The position numbers and the translations under genes are program-made. A DNA stretch of 64,000 nt, taken from positions 1-64,000 of the forward strand of contig CAVQRU010000019.1 in NCBI GenBank assembly GCA_963715285.1, written 5' to 3'. Shown here piece after piece: positions 33,234 to 41,307 of the stretch. The notes under the pieces were generated by a model that was not told the origin of the DNA, made no database searches, and was given only the letters and a program-made list of their open reading frames with translations. The first letter of the stretch is position 1. Each line of letters begins with the position of its first letter. This DNA is from Sva-07 sp963715285. GTDB taxonomy: Bacteria > Actinomycetota > Acidimicrobiia > Acidimicrobiales > Ilumatobacteraceae.

Positions 33234-34151
33234 TCAGGTGGTGGGTTGCCAGCCGGGGCGGCGGAAGACGTAGCCGAAGCGATCGCGCCAGGTCGTGGCT
33301 CGGCGAACGTCGCGGGCGATGTCGGCGAACTCGTGGTATCCGATCCGGATCGGGTTGTAGGTGTGGATGTTCTTGGTGAGGCCGTACTTGATCCGACGCA
33401 CCTCGGGCTCGAACGTCCCGAACAGCTTGTCCCACACGATGAGGATGCCCCCGTAGTTCTTGTCGAGATACTGCGGGTTGGCGCCATGGTGCACGCGGTG
33501 GTGTGAGGGCGTGTTGAAGACCGCCTCGATCGGCGCGGGCAGCTTGTCGATCGTCTCCGTGTGGATCCAGTACTGGTACAGCAGGTTGATCTGGCCGGCC
33601 TTGATCACGTGGTGCGCCGGGATCCCGATCAGCGGCATCGGGAGGAACACCCATGACGTGAGGAACCCCGACCAGGGCTGACGCAGCGCGGTCGACAGGT
33701 TGTACCGCTCCGACGAGTGGTGGCTCACGTGGTTCGCCCAGAACAGCCGGACCTCGTGCATCCAGCGGTGATCCCAGTAGTAGAGGAAGTCCCAGGCCAC
33801 CATCGCCACCGGCAGCGACCACTTGGTGGCGCCGAGGTCGGCGATCCGGCGTTTGAACACGAATCGATTCATCGCCGCGATGCCGCCGGCGAGCGCCAGG
33901 TTCACCGCGACGTTGCCGACGAGCATCGTCAGGCTCGCTGCGGTGTCGCGTCGTTCGTAGCCGACCGGCACGAGCGGATCGGCCGGCAGGCTCGGGTCGG
34001 CCAACTCCTCCGGTGTCGCGTCGTCGAGGTCGCCGAACTCGCGTAGGTCGCGACGCGCCAGGACGCGCGACTCCCACAGCATCGTGCCGACGAATGCGGG
34101 AAGCGACAGCAGATCGACCGTGTCGATCGGCCGGGAGTTCAGCGCCTTCAC
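33234..34151 (-). CDS. Fatty acid hydroxylase/sterol desaturase-family enzyme
   Basis: 305 residues, membrane-bound di-iron enzyme. The histidine boxes are DHRWMHE, NHVSHHS and HHRVHHG, with a further histidine near HTYNPI. Hydrophobic segments between the boxes anchor it. Relatives hydroxylate fatty acids, sterols or carotenoids, or cleave alkylglycerols. A GTG start at 34151 is supported by CACACT 6 nt upstream. It runs in the same direction as the SDR downstream with a 45-nt gap, so they may form a lipid-modifying pair. Confidence 0.9.
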   Translation of the reverse strand: MKALNSRPIDTVDLLSLPAFVGTMLWESRVLARRDLREFGDLDDATPEELADPSLPADPLVPVGYERRDTAASLTMLVGNVAVNLALAGGIAAMNRFVFKRRIADLGATKWSLPVAMVAWDFLYYWDHRWMHEVRLFWANHVSHHSSERYNLSTALRQPWSGFLTSWVFLPMPLIGIPAHHVIKAGQINLLYQYWIHTETIDKLPAPIEAVFNTPSHHRVHHGANPQYLDKNYGGILIVWDKLFGTFEPEVRRIKYGLTKNIHTYNPIRIGYHEFADIARDVRRATTWRDRFGYVFRRPGWQPTT

Positions 34152-34257
34152 CCGACCAGTGTGGCACTGATCGTCCGAGTCGCACTTTCGGTGTGGCGGT
34201 CCACCGAGAGCCCGACGCAAACGGGGAGTGACCAACGGGGGCGGGTAGGTTCGCATC

Positions 34258-34959
34258 GTGAGCGAGACCCGCACGTTTCCCCAATCGCGATTCGCCCCGC
34301 CACCGGGCGCGACCGAGGTCCTGCTGGTGCGTCACGGCGAGTCGGCACCCCACGTGGAGGGAGAGTCGTTCCCGCTCGTCGGCGGCCACGGTGATCCGCC
34401 ACTCGCGCCCGCAGGCGTCGAGCAGGCGCAACTCGCTGCTCAACGGCTGATCGACACCGGTGAACGCATCGCTGCCGTGTACGTCACCACGTTGCAGCGC
34501 ACGGTGCAGACCGCCGCCCCGCTCGTCGAACGGCTGGGGCTGACGCCGATCGTCGTGGCCGACCTGCGTGAGGTGTTTCTCGGCGACTGGGAAGGCGGCG
34601 AGTTCCGCAGGCGCGTCGCCGACGGCGACCCGATCGCGCAGCTGATGTACGTCGAGCAGCGCTGGGACGTCATCCCGGGTGGTGAACCGGCGCATCAGTT
34701 CCGCAACCGGGTTCAGCGCGGCATCGAACGCATCGCGGCCGAGCACCCGGACGAACTGGTCGTCGCCGTGGTGCACGGAGGGGTGATCGGCGAGGTGATC
34801 AACATCGCCACCGGCTCGAGCGGATTCGCCTTCACCGGTTCGGACAACGCGTCGATCTCGCACATCGTGGTCGAGAGCGACCGCTGGGTGGTCCGGTGCT
34901 GGAACGACACCTCCCATCTGAGCCCGACCTTCAGTACCGCCGCCGCTCCGCTGATCTGA
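34258..34959 (+). CDS. Histidine phosphatase (phosphoglycerate mutase-like)
   Basis: 233 residues. LLVRHGESA carries the phospho-acceptor histidine (about residue 25). VTTLQRTVQTA gives the second arginine, E in LREVFLGDWEG is the general acid, and VVHGGVIGEVI holds the second histidine. All core residues are present, so it should be an active phosphatase or mutase. Substrate unknown. TAGGTT ends 6 nt before the GTG. Confidence 0.88.
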   Translation: MSETRTFPQSRFAPPPGATEVLLVRHGESAPHVEGESFPLVGGHGDPPLAPAGVEQAQLAAQRLIDTGERIAAVYVTTLQRTVQTAAPLVERLGLTPIVVADLREVFLGDWEGGEFRRRVADGDPIAQLMYVEQRWDVIPGGEPAHQFRNRVQRGIERIAAEHPDELVVAVVHGGVIGEVINIATGSSGFAFTGSDNASISHIVVESDRWVVRCWNDTSHLSPTFSTAAAPLI

Positions 34960-34966
34960 CCGGGAC

Positions 34967-34983
34967 GCGGGACGCTGTCCCGC
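34967..34983. terminator. Short bidirectional terminator hairpin
   Basis: GCGGGAC-GCT-GTCCCGC between convergent genes, 7-bp arms with a 3-nt loop. Confidence 0.55.
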
Positions 34984-34987
34984 CGTC

Positions 34988-35506
34988 TCACCCCGTGTCG
35001 TTGCGAGCCGGGCGCCAGAAGGCGGCCAACAGCGCCGCCCCGCCGCCGATGCCGCCGATCGTTGCGATCAGCAGCCCGGTCGTGCCCGTGAGGTCGTCGG
35101 CGAGGCCGAACGCGTCGTCGAGCGACCAGGCCCCTGGGCCGAGTGCCCCGATCGCCACGCCGACGATGCCGAGCGTCATCACGTACTCCCACCCTTCGCC
35201 CGGACGGAAGATGAAGAATCCGTTGCCGCGATGGTTGATCGCCCAGGCGACGAACATGACGCCGACGACGCCGGCGGCGCCGAAGGGCGTGAACAGACCG
35301 AGGATCAGCACGACACCCGCGCCGATCTCGGTGACGCTGGCGAGCCAGGCGTGGAGCTTCGCCGGTTGCATGCCCATCGACCCGAACCAGGAGGCCGTGC
35401 CGTCGATGTTCGGCCGAATGTGGTTGATGCCGTGGGCGAGCATCACCGCACCTGCCCCGCAGCGCAGCAGGAGGAGCGCGAAGTCGATCGCATCGGCGTC
35501 GTTCAT
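34988..35506 (-). CDS. DoxX-family membrane protein
   Basis: 172 residues with four TM helices. FALLLLRCGAGAVMLAHGINH opens the DoxX domain and GAGVVLILGLFTPFGAAGVVG is the second conserved helix. DoxX proteins are linked to thiosulfate or sulfur redox and oxidative-stress complexes, but many are uncharacterised. CAAGCT lies 7 nt before the ATG, 28 nt beyond the end of the EAL-HDOD gene on the same strand. Confidence 0.85.
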   Translation of the reverse strand: MNDADAIDFALLLLRCGAGAVMLAHGINHIRPNIDGTASWFGSMGMQPAKLHAWLASVTEIGAGVVLILGLFTPFGAAGVVGVMFVAWAINHRGNGFFIFRPGEGWEYVMTLGIVGVAIGALGPGAWSLDDAFGLADDLTGTTGLLIATIGGIGGGAALLAAFWRPARNDTG

Positions 35507-35534
35507 GCCGCTCAGCTTGACAGGCGCGCGGACG

Positions 35535-36770
35535 TCACGATGGAACGGCGGTGTCGCTCCTCGCAGCCGCCGCAGCGGCGTCGACCGCGTCGACAGCTGC
35601 CGCTCGCAGTGCTGCCAGTTCCACTCGCCGACCCGGGGCCAGGTCGTCGAGCGTGGCGACATCGTCGTGCTCGCACGCACGGATGACGTCCAGCATGGCG
35701 CCGAGCGGCCCGTGACCGTGGAGCAGGGCGCGGACGATCTCGTCGGACACCGGCAGCTCGTCGAGCAGCTCGCCGATGGCTGCTCCGTACAGCGAGTCCG
35801 TCGTCGACAGCAGCGCCACCGTCACACCGCTGCCCAGGTGCTCGGTGCCGGCGAGCAGCTCGGCGGCCATGCGTGCACGTACCGCCCCGCGGCGGATGTG
35901 GCTGTCGTCGTCGATCGTGTCGGCGGACGTGGCGATCAGCTCGGCGAGGCAACGGAGCTTCTCGGGGCCGAGCAGACCCATCGCCTGATCGAGGGAGCCG
36001 ACGCTGGAGTCGAGTCCGAATGCGTTGGCGTTGACGGCAGCGAGCAATCGGAACGCGAGCGACGGATCGCTCGCCACGATCGTCTCGAGTCGGTCGATGT
36101 CGAGCGTGTCGCCGCCCAGGGTCCGATGGAGTGCTGCCGCGGAGTGCGCGCCGGTCGGCCTCGCGGGGCGTCGCAGCAGTTCGGGTTCGGAGATGAAGTA
36201 CCCCTGGAAGAGGTCGAATCCGTGCTCGACGCACCGCTTGAAGTCGGCGACCGACTCGACCTTCTCGGCCACCACGAGCGTGCCGGGCGAGCGTTCGCGG
36301 GCGACGGCGATCAGGCGTTCGATCTCGGCGTCGTGTGCGGTGGTCAGCTCGATCTTGACGATGCTCGCCAGCGGGAGGAGGCGTGACCCCTCGAGGTCAC
36401 CCAGCCGACTCACGTTGTCGAGGGCGAAGTGGTATCCGTCGTAGCGTGCCTGCTGCAGTGCATCCAGGGTTGCATCGTCGAGTGGTTCCGCCGCGCGGAC
36501 CTCGATGATCATGCCCTCCGGTGGCATCGCTCGGTGCAGACCGTGAACGACGAGGCTCGCGCTGGCATTGATCATGCCGAAGTGGTCGCCGACGACGCGT
36601 TCCATGCCCCACTGGAGGAGCACGCGCTCCATCACGCCACGTGTCGCGAGGTCGGGGTCGTCGAACGTGGTCGCTCGATCGGGTCCGTTGCGGTACAGCA
36701 GTTCGTAGCCGAACACCTGTCGGTCGATGTCGACCAGGGGTTGGCGTCCGAGGTAGACCTCGGTGGTCAT
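35535..36770 (-). CDS. EAL-HDOD signalling protein with degenerate EAL domain
   Basis: 411 residues. YLGRQPLVDIDRQVFGYELL at the N-terminus is the start of the YuxH-type EAL half, but the EAL metal ligands are not kept (EVRAAEP where active enzymes have EITE-like motifs). It is probably not a c-di-GMP phosphodiesterase. The C-terminal half from about 200 is an HDOD domain (LETIVASDPSLAFRLLAAVN). Such proteins act as adaptors in signalling. It is divergent from aroQ with a 260-nt gap holding the aroQ promoter and nothing else I can identify. Confidence 0.85.
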   Translation of the reverse strand: MTTEVYLGRQPLVDIDRQVFGYELLYRNGPDRATTFDDPDLATRGVMERVLLQWGMERVVGDHFGMINASASLVVHGLHRAMPPEGMIIEVRAAEPLDDATLDALQQARYDGYHFALDNVSRLGDLEGSRLLPLASIVKIELTTAHDAEIERLIAVARERSPGTLVVAEKVESVADFKRCVEHGFDLFQGYFISEPELLRRPARPTGAHSAAALHRTLGGDTLDIDRLETIVASDPSLAFRLLAAVNANAFGLDSSVGSLDQAMGLLGPEKLRCLAELIATSADTIDDDSHIRRGAVRARMAAELLAGTEHLGSGVTVALLSTTDSLYGAAIGELLDELPVSDEIVRALLHGHGPLGAMLDVIRACEHDDVATLDDLAPGRRVELAALRAAAVDAVDAAAAAARSDTAVPS

Positions 36771-37017
36771 GCGACCGTCCTGGTCACGCTGCGTGTCACT
36801 GCCGTTCGTGACCGAATTCGACTCACTCGACGTTCCTGCCTGCCGGCGCCGCCTCCGGTGTGTGCGACGTCTCACGTGTGTATCGGTCGGGCCGTCGCCG
36901 AACTGAAATGATCGGGCGATCGATTCCCACGCTGGGTGGTCCTGCGGACTGCCGGCGGCATCGTCTCGGTCCCGACCGTCCCGCGAACCGGAGGCGCCGG
37001 GCGATCGGCGCAGCACG

Positions 37018-37023
37018 TAGCCT
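37018..37023 (+). promoter_or_regulatory. -10 element of aroQ (leaderless start)
   Basis: TAGCCT ends 6 nt before the ATG at 37030, so transcription should begin at or next to the start codon. Confidence 0.5.
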
Positions 37024-37029
37024 GCGTGC

Positions 37030-37497
37030 ATGTCCTGTCGCATCCTGGTGCTCAACGGCCCGAACCTCAATCTGCTCGGCACCCGCGAAACCGACGTGTA
37101 CGGCACGGCCACGCTCGACTCGATCCTCGCCGACATCCGCACGGCCGGTGCCGAACACGGTGTCGAGGTCTACGACGTCCAGTCGAACAGCGAGGGCGCC
37201 CTGATCGACGCGCTCCAGGAGGCTCGCACCCGTGCCGACGGCGTGATCTTCAACCCCGGCGCGTACACCCACTACAGCATCGCGTTGCGCGACGCGATCG
37301 CCTCGATCTCCGTCCCGGTCGTCGAGACGCACCTGTCGAACGTGCATGCCCGTGAGGAGTTCCGCCACACCTCCGTGGTCAGCGCAGTGTGTCTCGGGGT
37401 GGTCGCCGGGTTCGGCGCTGACAGCTATCTCATCGCCTTCGAGGCACTGCGCCGCCATCTCGCGCATCAGGCCTCGCCGACCGTTCGCACGGACTGA
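37030..37497 (+). CDS. aroQ: 3-Dehydroquinate dehydratase, type II
   Basis: 155 residues, the usual size of the dodecameric type II enzyme. LVLNGPNLNLLGTRE holds the first active-site loop. Y24 (DVYG) is the catalytic tyrosine, FNPGAYTHYS contains the conserved Asn and His region, and VETHLSNVHAREEFR carries the second histidine. It converts 3-dehydroquinate to 3-dehydroshikimate in the shikimate pathway. No other aro genes adjoin, so it is a solitary copy here. Confidence 0.96.
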   Translation: MSCRILVLNGPNLNLLGTRETDVYGTATLDSILADIRTAGAEHGVEVYDVQSNSEGALIDALQEARTRADGVIFNPGAYTHYSIALRDAIASISVPVVETHLSNVHAREEFRHTSVVSAVCLGVVAGFGADSYLIAFEALRRHLAHQASPTVRTD

Positions 37498-37574
37498 GGT
37501 CAGCTCGGGCGACTGTGCCGCAGGGCACGCTCGCTGGCACTGGAGAACTGCCGGCCCGGGCCGATACTGCACGC

Positions 37575-38348
37575 GTGAGTTCCGACGTCATCGATCCGCC
37601 GCGCACCGACGCCCCTGCTGTTCGGTCACCGCTGCGCGACATGGCATGGTCACGCGCCGGGGCGATCGCTGTGGTGCTGGCCAGCGCGCCGTCGACGAAG
37701 GCGATGCGGCTGTCGGTGCGTGTCGCTCTCCTGGTTGCGGGCTCCGTGGCGATCGCCGTCGCGGTGGCGACCACGTTGTGGAACGGTCTCGGCCCAGGAC
37801 CGCTCGACGTGTTCATCGGCGCGGTTCGCACCCGCACCGGGCTCCCACTCGGGCCGACCGTGTGGCTCGTCGTCGGATCGATGATCCTCGTGTCGAGCCT
37901 GCTCGGTCGTCGTCCCGGGCCGGGAACGCTCGTCTCGCCGCTGATCATCGGCGCGGTGATGCAGGCCGCGGCCACGATGCTCGAACCGGTCGACGCGCCC
38001 GACGTGCTGGTCGTGCGGGTCGTCGTCCACCTGCTCGCGGTCGGTGCGATCGGGATCGGCGCCGGCGCGTTGATCGTCTCCCGGCTCGGCGCCGGGTCGG
38101 GCGAGCTGCTCGCTTCGGCTGCGTCCGACCGCAGCGGTCGCGCCGAGCCACGTGTCCGGATGGCCATCGAACTGTCGTGGCTCGTCGTCGGTGTCGCTCT
38201 GGGCGGGCCGGTCGGACTGGGCACGGTCCTGCTGGCGTTGACGATCGGCCCATCGGTCGCGGTGGGGCATCGGATCGTGCACGGCGCGGTGACCCGCACC
38301 AGCGAGCGGTCGCTGGCCTACGCGGCCGCGGTCGCGCCCACCGGCTGA
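37575..38348 (+). CDS. YczE-like multi-pass membrane protein
   Basis: 257 residues with about six TM helices. The stretch LWNGLGPGPLDVFIGAVRTR followed by GLPLGPTVWLVVGSMILV closely follows the YczE/YitT-like pattern (GLGPWDVLH ... GxxxGxxxxxVG). Function unknown; in Bacillus YczE affects antibiotic production. The start is uncertain: the GTG at 37575 has GATACT 6 nt upstream, but an ATG at 37641 would give a cleaner N-terminus. It follows aroQ by 77 nt. Confidence 0.75.
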   Translation: MSSDVIDPPRTDAPAVRSPLRDMAWSRAGAIAVVLASAPSTKAMRLSVRVALLVAGSVAIAVAVATTLWNGLGPGPLDVFIGAVRTRTGLPLGPTVWLVVGSMILVSSLLGRRPGPGTLVSPLIIGAVMQAAATMLEPVDAPDVLVVRVVVHLLAVGAIGIGAGALIVSRLGAGSGELLASAASDRSGRAEPRVRMAIELSWLVVGVALGGPVGLGTVLLALTIGPSVAVGHRIVHGAVTRTSERSLAYAAAVAPTG

Positions 38349-38450
38349 GTCGGTTTCGCCCGCCGGGTCGGCTCGGGCGCGTCGCCTCCGATCACAGCTG
38401 TTTCACGCAGTGCCGGATCGATCCGGGTGACGGCGTGGCAGACTGTTGCG

Positions 38451-38978
38451 ATGGCAAGCAACGATCTGCAGTTCGGCACCGAACGTGACGGCGACCATCC
38501 CGACCGCGACGACGAGTGGGCGCAGATGCGGGCCAGGCACCTGCTCCCCGCCGGCGAGCGGCCGGTCTCGTCGGCACGGGGCGTGCACCACCAGGCGCTG
38601 ATCTCGTCCGACGTCGAGCGGACGATCGACTTCTATCAAGGGCTCCTCGAGTTCCCGCTGACCGAGTTGTTCCAGAATCGTGACTACGTGGGCTCGACCC
38701 ACTTCTTCTTCGACATCGGCAACGGCAACGCGCTGGCGTTCTTCGACTTCCCCGGCCTCGGCCTCGGCGAGTACGCCGAAGTCCTGGGTGGCCACCACCA
38801 TCTCGCGATCTCGATGGAGCGAGCCAACTGGGAGCGCATCAAGGCGAAGCTCGAAGCAGCGGGGGTGCCGATGCACCTCGAGGGCGACACCTCGATGTAC
38901 TTCATGGGCCCGGACGGTGAACGCATCGAACTGATCGCCGACCCGCTCGGCGAGATGTACGGCATGACCGTCCTCTGA
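38451..38978 (+). CDS. VOC-superfamily (glyoxalase-like) protein
   Basis: 175 residues. After a 45-residue charged leader, a single VOC module begins at VHHQALISSDVERTIDFYQG and ends at MGPDGERIELIADP. Candidate metal ligands are H in VHHQ, H in HHHLAISME and E in ERIELI. That is enough for a lyase, isomerase or resistance-type protein, but the reaction is not evident. CAGACT (38439-38444) lies 6 nt before the ATG. Confidence 0.8.
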   Translation: MASNDLQFGTERDGDHPDRDDEWAQMRARHLLPAGERPVSSARGVHHQALISSDVERTIDFYQGLLEFPLTELFQNRDYVGSTHFFFDIGNGNALAFFDFPGLGLGEYAEVLGGHHHLAISMERANWERIKAKLEAAGVPMHLEGDTSMYFMGPDGERIELIADPLGEMYGMTVL

Positions 38979-39009
38979 CGACGGCGCCACCGAGTCCAGC
39001 AACGAAAAT

Positions 39010-39044
39010 CGGCCCGGGAGTGCGCAGCGCGCACGCCCGGGCCG
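39010..39044. terminator. Strong GC hairpin terminator
   Basis: CGGCCCGGG-A-GTGCGC pairs with GCGCAC-G-CCCGGGCCG (one internal mismatch, 3-nt loop AGC), 15 pairs in all, after the VOC gene and before the convergent YceI gene. Confidence 0.8.
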
Positions 39045-39095
39045 AGTTCGGTTGGGGTCGGTGGAGTGGGGGTGTCCGGTTCGGGTGGGGGGGTG

Positions 39096-39656
39096 TCAGG
39101 GTGCGATCAGCTGGACGTCGAGGTCGAGGGCGACCTTGTCGGCGATCATCACCTTGTTGCCGCCGAGCGGGACGTTGAACTCGATCCCGAACTCCTTGCG
39201 GGAGAGGGTTCCCGTGGCGCTGAACCCGGCGCGCGTCGACTGGTCCATCGGGAAGACGGAGGTTCCGTAGAACTCGACGTCGAGCTCGACCTGCCGGGTG
39301 ATGCCGTTGATCGTCAGGTCGCCGGTCATCGTGTACTCCTCGCCCTCGCCGGCGATGCTCGTCGAGACGAAGGTCATCGTGGGATTCGTCTCGGCGTTGA
39401 AGAAGTCCGACGACGTGAGGTGGGCGTCGCGGTCCGTGTTGCCCGTGGTGACGGTGGCCATCTGGATCTCGGCGGAGACCGAGCTGGTCGCGAGATCGTC
39501 GCCGACGACCAGCTGGGCCGACACGCCGTCGAATCGCCCGCGCACCTTCGACAGGCCGAGGTGGCGAACGACGAATCCGACCGTCGTGTGCGCGGGGTCG
39601 GCGACCCAGGTGCCGGCGGCGAGCGGGAGGGTGGTGGTGGAGAGGGTGTTTGTCAT
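39096..39656 (-). CDS. YceI-family lipid-binding protein
   Basis: 186 residues, one YceI beta-barrel domain: GTWVADPAHTTVGFVVRHLG at the start, TSSDFFNAETNPTMTF in the middle and GIEFNVPL near the end, all in the usual order. YceI proteins bind polyisoprenoid or similar amphiphiles. No signal peptide, so this copy is cytoplasmic. The ATG at 39656 is chosen because TACGTT ends 7 nt upstream; a TTG further up would add seven residues. A perfect palindrome covers the -35, implying control by a dimeric repressor, MarR-like in style. Confidence 0.9.
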   Translation of the reverse strand: MTNTLSTTTLPLAAGTWVADPAHTTVGFVVRHLGLSKVRGRFDGVSAQLVVGDDLATSSVSAEIQMATVTTGNTDRDAHLTSSDFFNAETNPTMTFVSTSIAGEGEEYTMTGDLTINGITRQVELDVEFYGTSVFPMDQSTRAGFSATGTLSRKEFGIEFNVPLGGNKVMIADKVALDLDVQLIAP

Positions 39657-39663
39657 AACAATA

Positions 39664-39695
39664 AACGTAGCAAGCAATAGTTGTGATCACAACTA
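39664..39695 (-). promoter_or_regulatory. YceI promoter with 18-bp palindromic operator
   Basis: On the minus strand TTGTGA (39687-39692), a 17-nt spacer and TACGTT (39664-39669) form a good promoter. TAGTTGTGATCACAACTA (39678-39695) is a perfect palindrome over the -35, the size and symmetry of a MarR-family site. The AT-rich site stands out from its GC-rich surroundings. Confidence 0.7.
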
Positions 39696-39716
39696 GTTTG
39701 CCACGATCCCGGACGC

Positions 39717-39757
39717 GACACCGGTCCCGCCGGAGGGGGGTCGGCGGGACCGGTGTC
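39717..39757. terminator. Large hairpin (16-bp arms) with G-rich loop
   Basis: GACACCGGTCCCGCCG pairs perfectly with CGGCGGGACCGGTGTC around GAGGGGGGT. It lies between the GNAT gene end and the YceI promoter, so it probably insulates the two. A similar GCCGGAGGGGGG stretch recurs at about 39788. Confidence 0.75.
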
Positions 39758-39859
39758 GTCGGAGGCCGCTCATGACGTGATCTCGGTGCCGGAGGGGGGG
39801 TCGGACCAGAGCGTCGACGAGCGACTCGACTGAGGGGAGTTCGCGTGGGCCGATCGTCG

Positions 39860-40231
39860 TCAGCCCGCCAATCTGGCACGTGGTGCCGTGAAGCGATGGA
39901 GTGGGGGATAGCCGATCGCCGTCGTCCGGGCGATCACGACCTCCATGAGTTCGTTGGCGATCCCGCGTCGTCGGAAGGGGGCCAGGACGGCGACCGCAGC
40001 GGCGCCGTCGTTGTCGACCGCCGCGACGGCGACGAGCCGACCTCCCGTCACCCCGCCGAGCCGCAACATCCTCGGTGCGCCGAGCCGTTCGATCAACGCC
40101 GGGAACGGGGCCCGTCCGGACCGACGGCCAGAGCAGGCACGCTCGATCCGCAACTGCTCCAGGAACTCCTCGAGCTGTCCGTGGAGACTCGGGTGGTCGA
40201 CGGCGGTGACGAGGAGCGGCGCCGAATCCAT
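39860..40231 (-). CDS. Small GNAT-family acetyltransferase
   Basis: 123 residues. The acetyl-CoA loop is APFRRRGIANELMEVVI (R-R-x-G-x-A form, about 83-99), preceded by the beta strand VAVAAVDNDGAAAVAVL. The protein is short for GNAT; the N-terminal part is abbreviated. Substrate unknown. AGTCTG on the plus strand (CAGACT, 40239-40244) ends 7 nt before the ATG. Confidence 0.7.
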   Translation of the reverse strand: MDSAPLLVTAVDHPSLHGQLEEFLEQLRIERACSGRRSGRAPFPALIERLGAPRMLRLGGVTGGRLVAVAAVDNDGAAAVAVLAPFRRRGIANELMEVVIARTTAIGYPPLHRFTAPRARLAG

Positions 40232-40329
40232 GAATCACAGTCTGAACCTGGCGCGTGTCGGCGATGTTTCGGGAACATCAGCCGTTCGTGACGGCGCTGA
40301 ACGACGTGGGGTGTCGCTCGACTCGACGA

Positions 40330-41187
40330 TCAGGCCGAGCGCATCGTCTCGACGAGTGGAGCGAACTGCTCGAGGGCCGTCAGCACGTCGTCACGCGGGC
40401 CCTGGGGAAGGCCGAACACGGCTCGGGACACGCCCTTGGCGGCCAACTCGGTCAGCTTCGCCTCGTCCGGCGGTGCGCCGAACACACCGAGCTCGATCGT
40501 GGCGGGGTCACGACCGATGCGCTCGCAGGCCGCTCGGACCTCGGCGAACTTGTCGAGCGCATGGCGCCCGCCGATCGGCATCCAGCCGTCACAGAACTCA
40601 GCGATGTCCGCGGCGGTGCGCGGACCGGCGTCGCCGCCGAGTATCACCGGCGGATGGGGGGTCTGGACGGGCTTCGGCCAGGACCAGCTCGGCTCGATGG
40701 TGACGTGCGTGCCGTCGTAGGACGCCTCGTCCTGCGTCCACAGTGCCTTCATCGCCAGGATGTTGTCGCGCAGGATCGCCCGGCGTTCGGTGTACGCGGT
40801 GCCGTGTTGCGCCATCTCCTCCTTGTTCCAGCCGTACCCGATGCCGAACAGGAACCGTCCGCCCGACAAGGCGTCGACGCTCGCCACCTCCTTGGCGGTG
40901 TGGATCGGATCACGTTGGGCCACGAGGCAGATGCCCGTGGCCAACTTCAATGTGGTCGTCACGGCCGCGCAGGCACCGAGCGCGACGAACGGATCGAAGG
41001 TACGCCAGTAGAACTCGGGCAGTGGTCGAGCACCCTCGCGGCCGCCCCATGGCGTGGCACGCCGCGTCGGGATGTGCGAATGCTCCGGGAACCACAGCGA
41101 CTCGAAGCCGTGCGCCTCGGTCTCGCGTGCGAGTTCGATCGCTCCGATCGTCTGGTCGGTGGGGAAGATCTCGACGCCGATGTGCAT
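40330..41187 (-). CDS. LLM-class F420-dependent oxidoreductase
   Basis: 285 residues, luciferase-like TIM barrel. ETEAHGFESLWFPEHSHIP and GRFLFGIGYGWNKEEM are typical of the mycobacterial F420-dependent LLM group, as is PHPPVILGGDAGPRTAADIA. It would use F420H2 to reduce, or F420 to oxidise, an unknown compound. TACGGT lies 7 nt before the ATG. Divergent from the multicopper oxidase gene. Confidence 0.9.
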   Translation of the reverse strand: MHIGVEIFPTDQTIGAIELARETEAHGFESLWFPEHSHIPTRRATPWGGREGARPLPEFYWRTFDPFVALGACAAVTTTLKLATGICLVAQRDPIHTAKEVASVDALSGGRFLFGIGYGWNKEEMAQHGTAYTERRAILRDNILAMKALWTQDEASYDGTHVTIEPSWSWPKPVQTPHPPVILGGDAGPRTAADIAEFCDGWMPIGGRHALDKFAEVRAACERIGRDPATIELGVFGAPPDEAKLTELAAKGVSRAVFGLPQGPRDDVLTALEQFAPLVETMRSA

Positions 41188-41307
41188 GGCGTCGACCGTA
41201 ACGGTCCGGAAGTTCCCGATTTGGACCGAAAGGGACGATGGTCCCTAGGGTTCGTGCCGGCGGCGGTGCGATGCTGCTGCCCACTCACGACGATTGGAGA
41301 ACATGAC

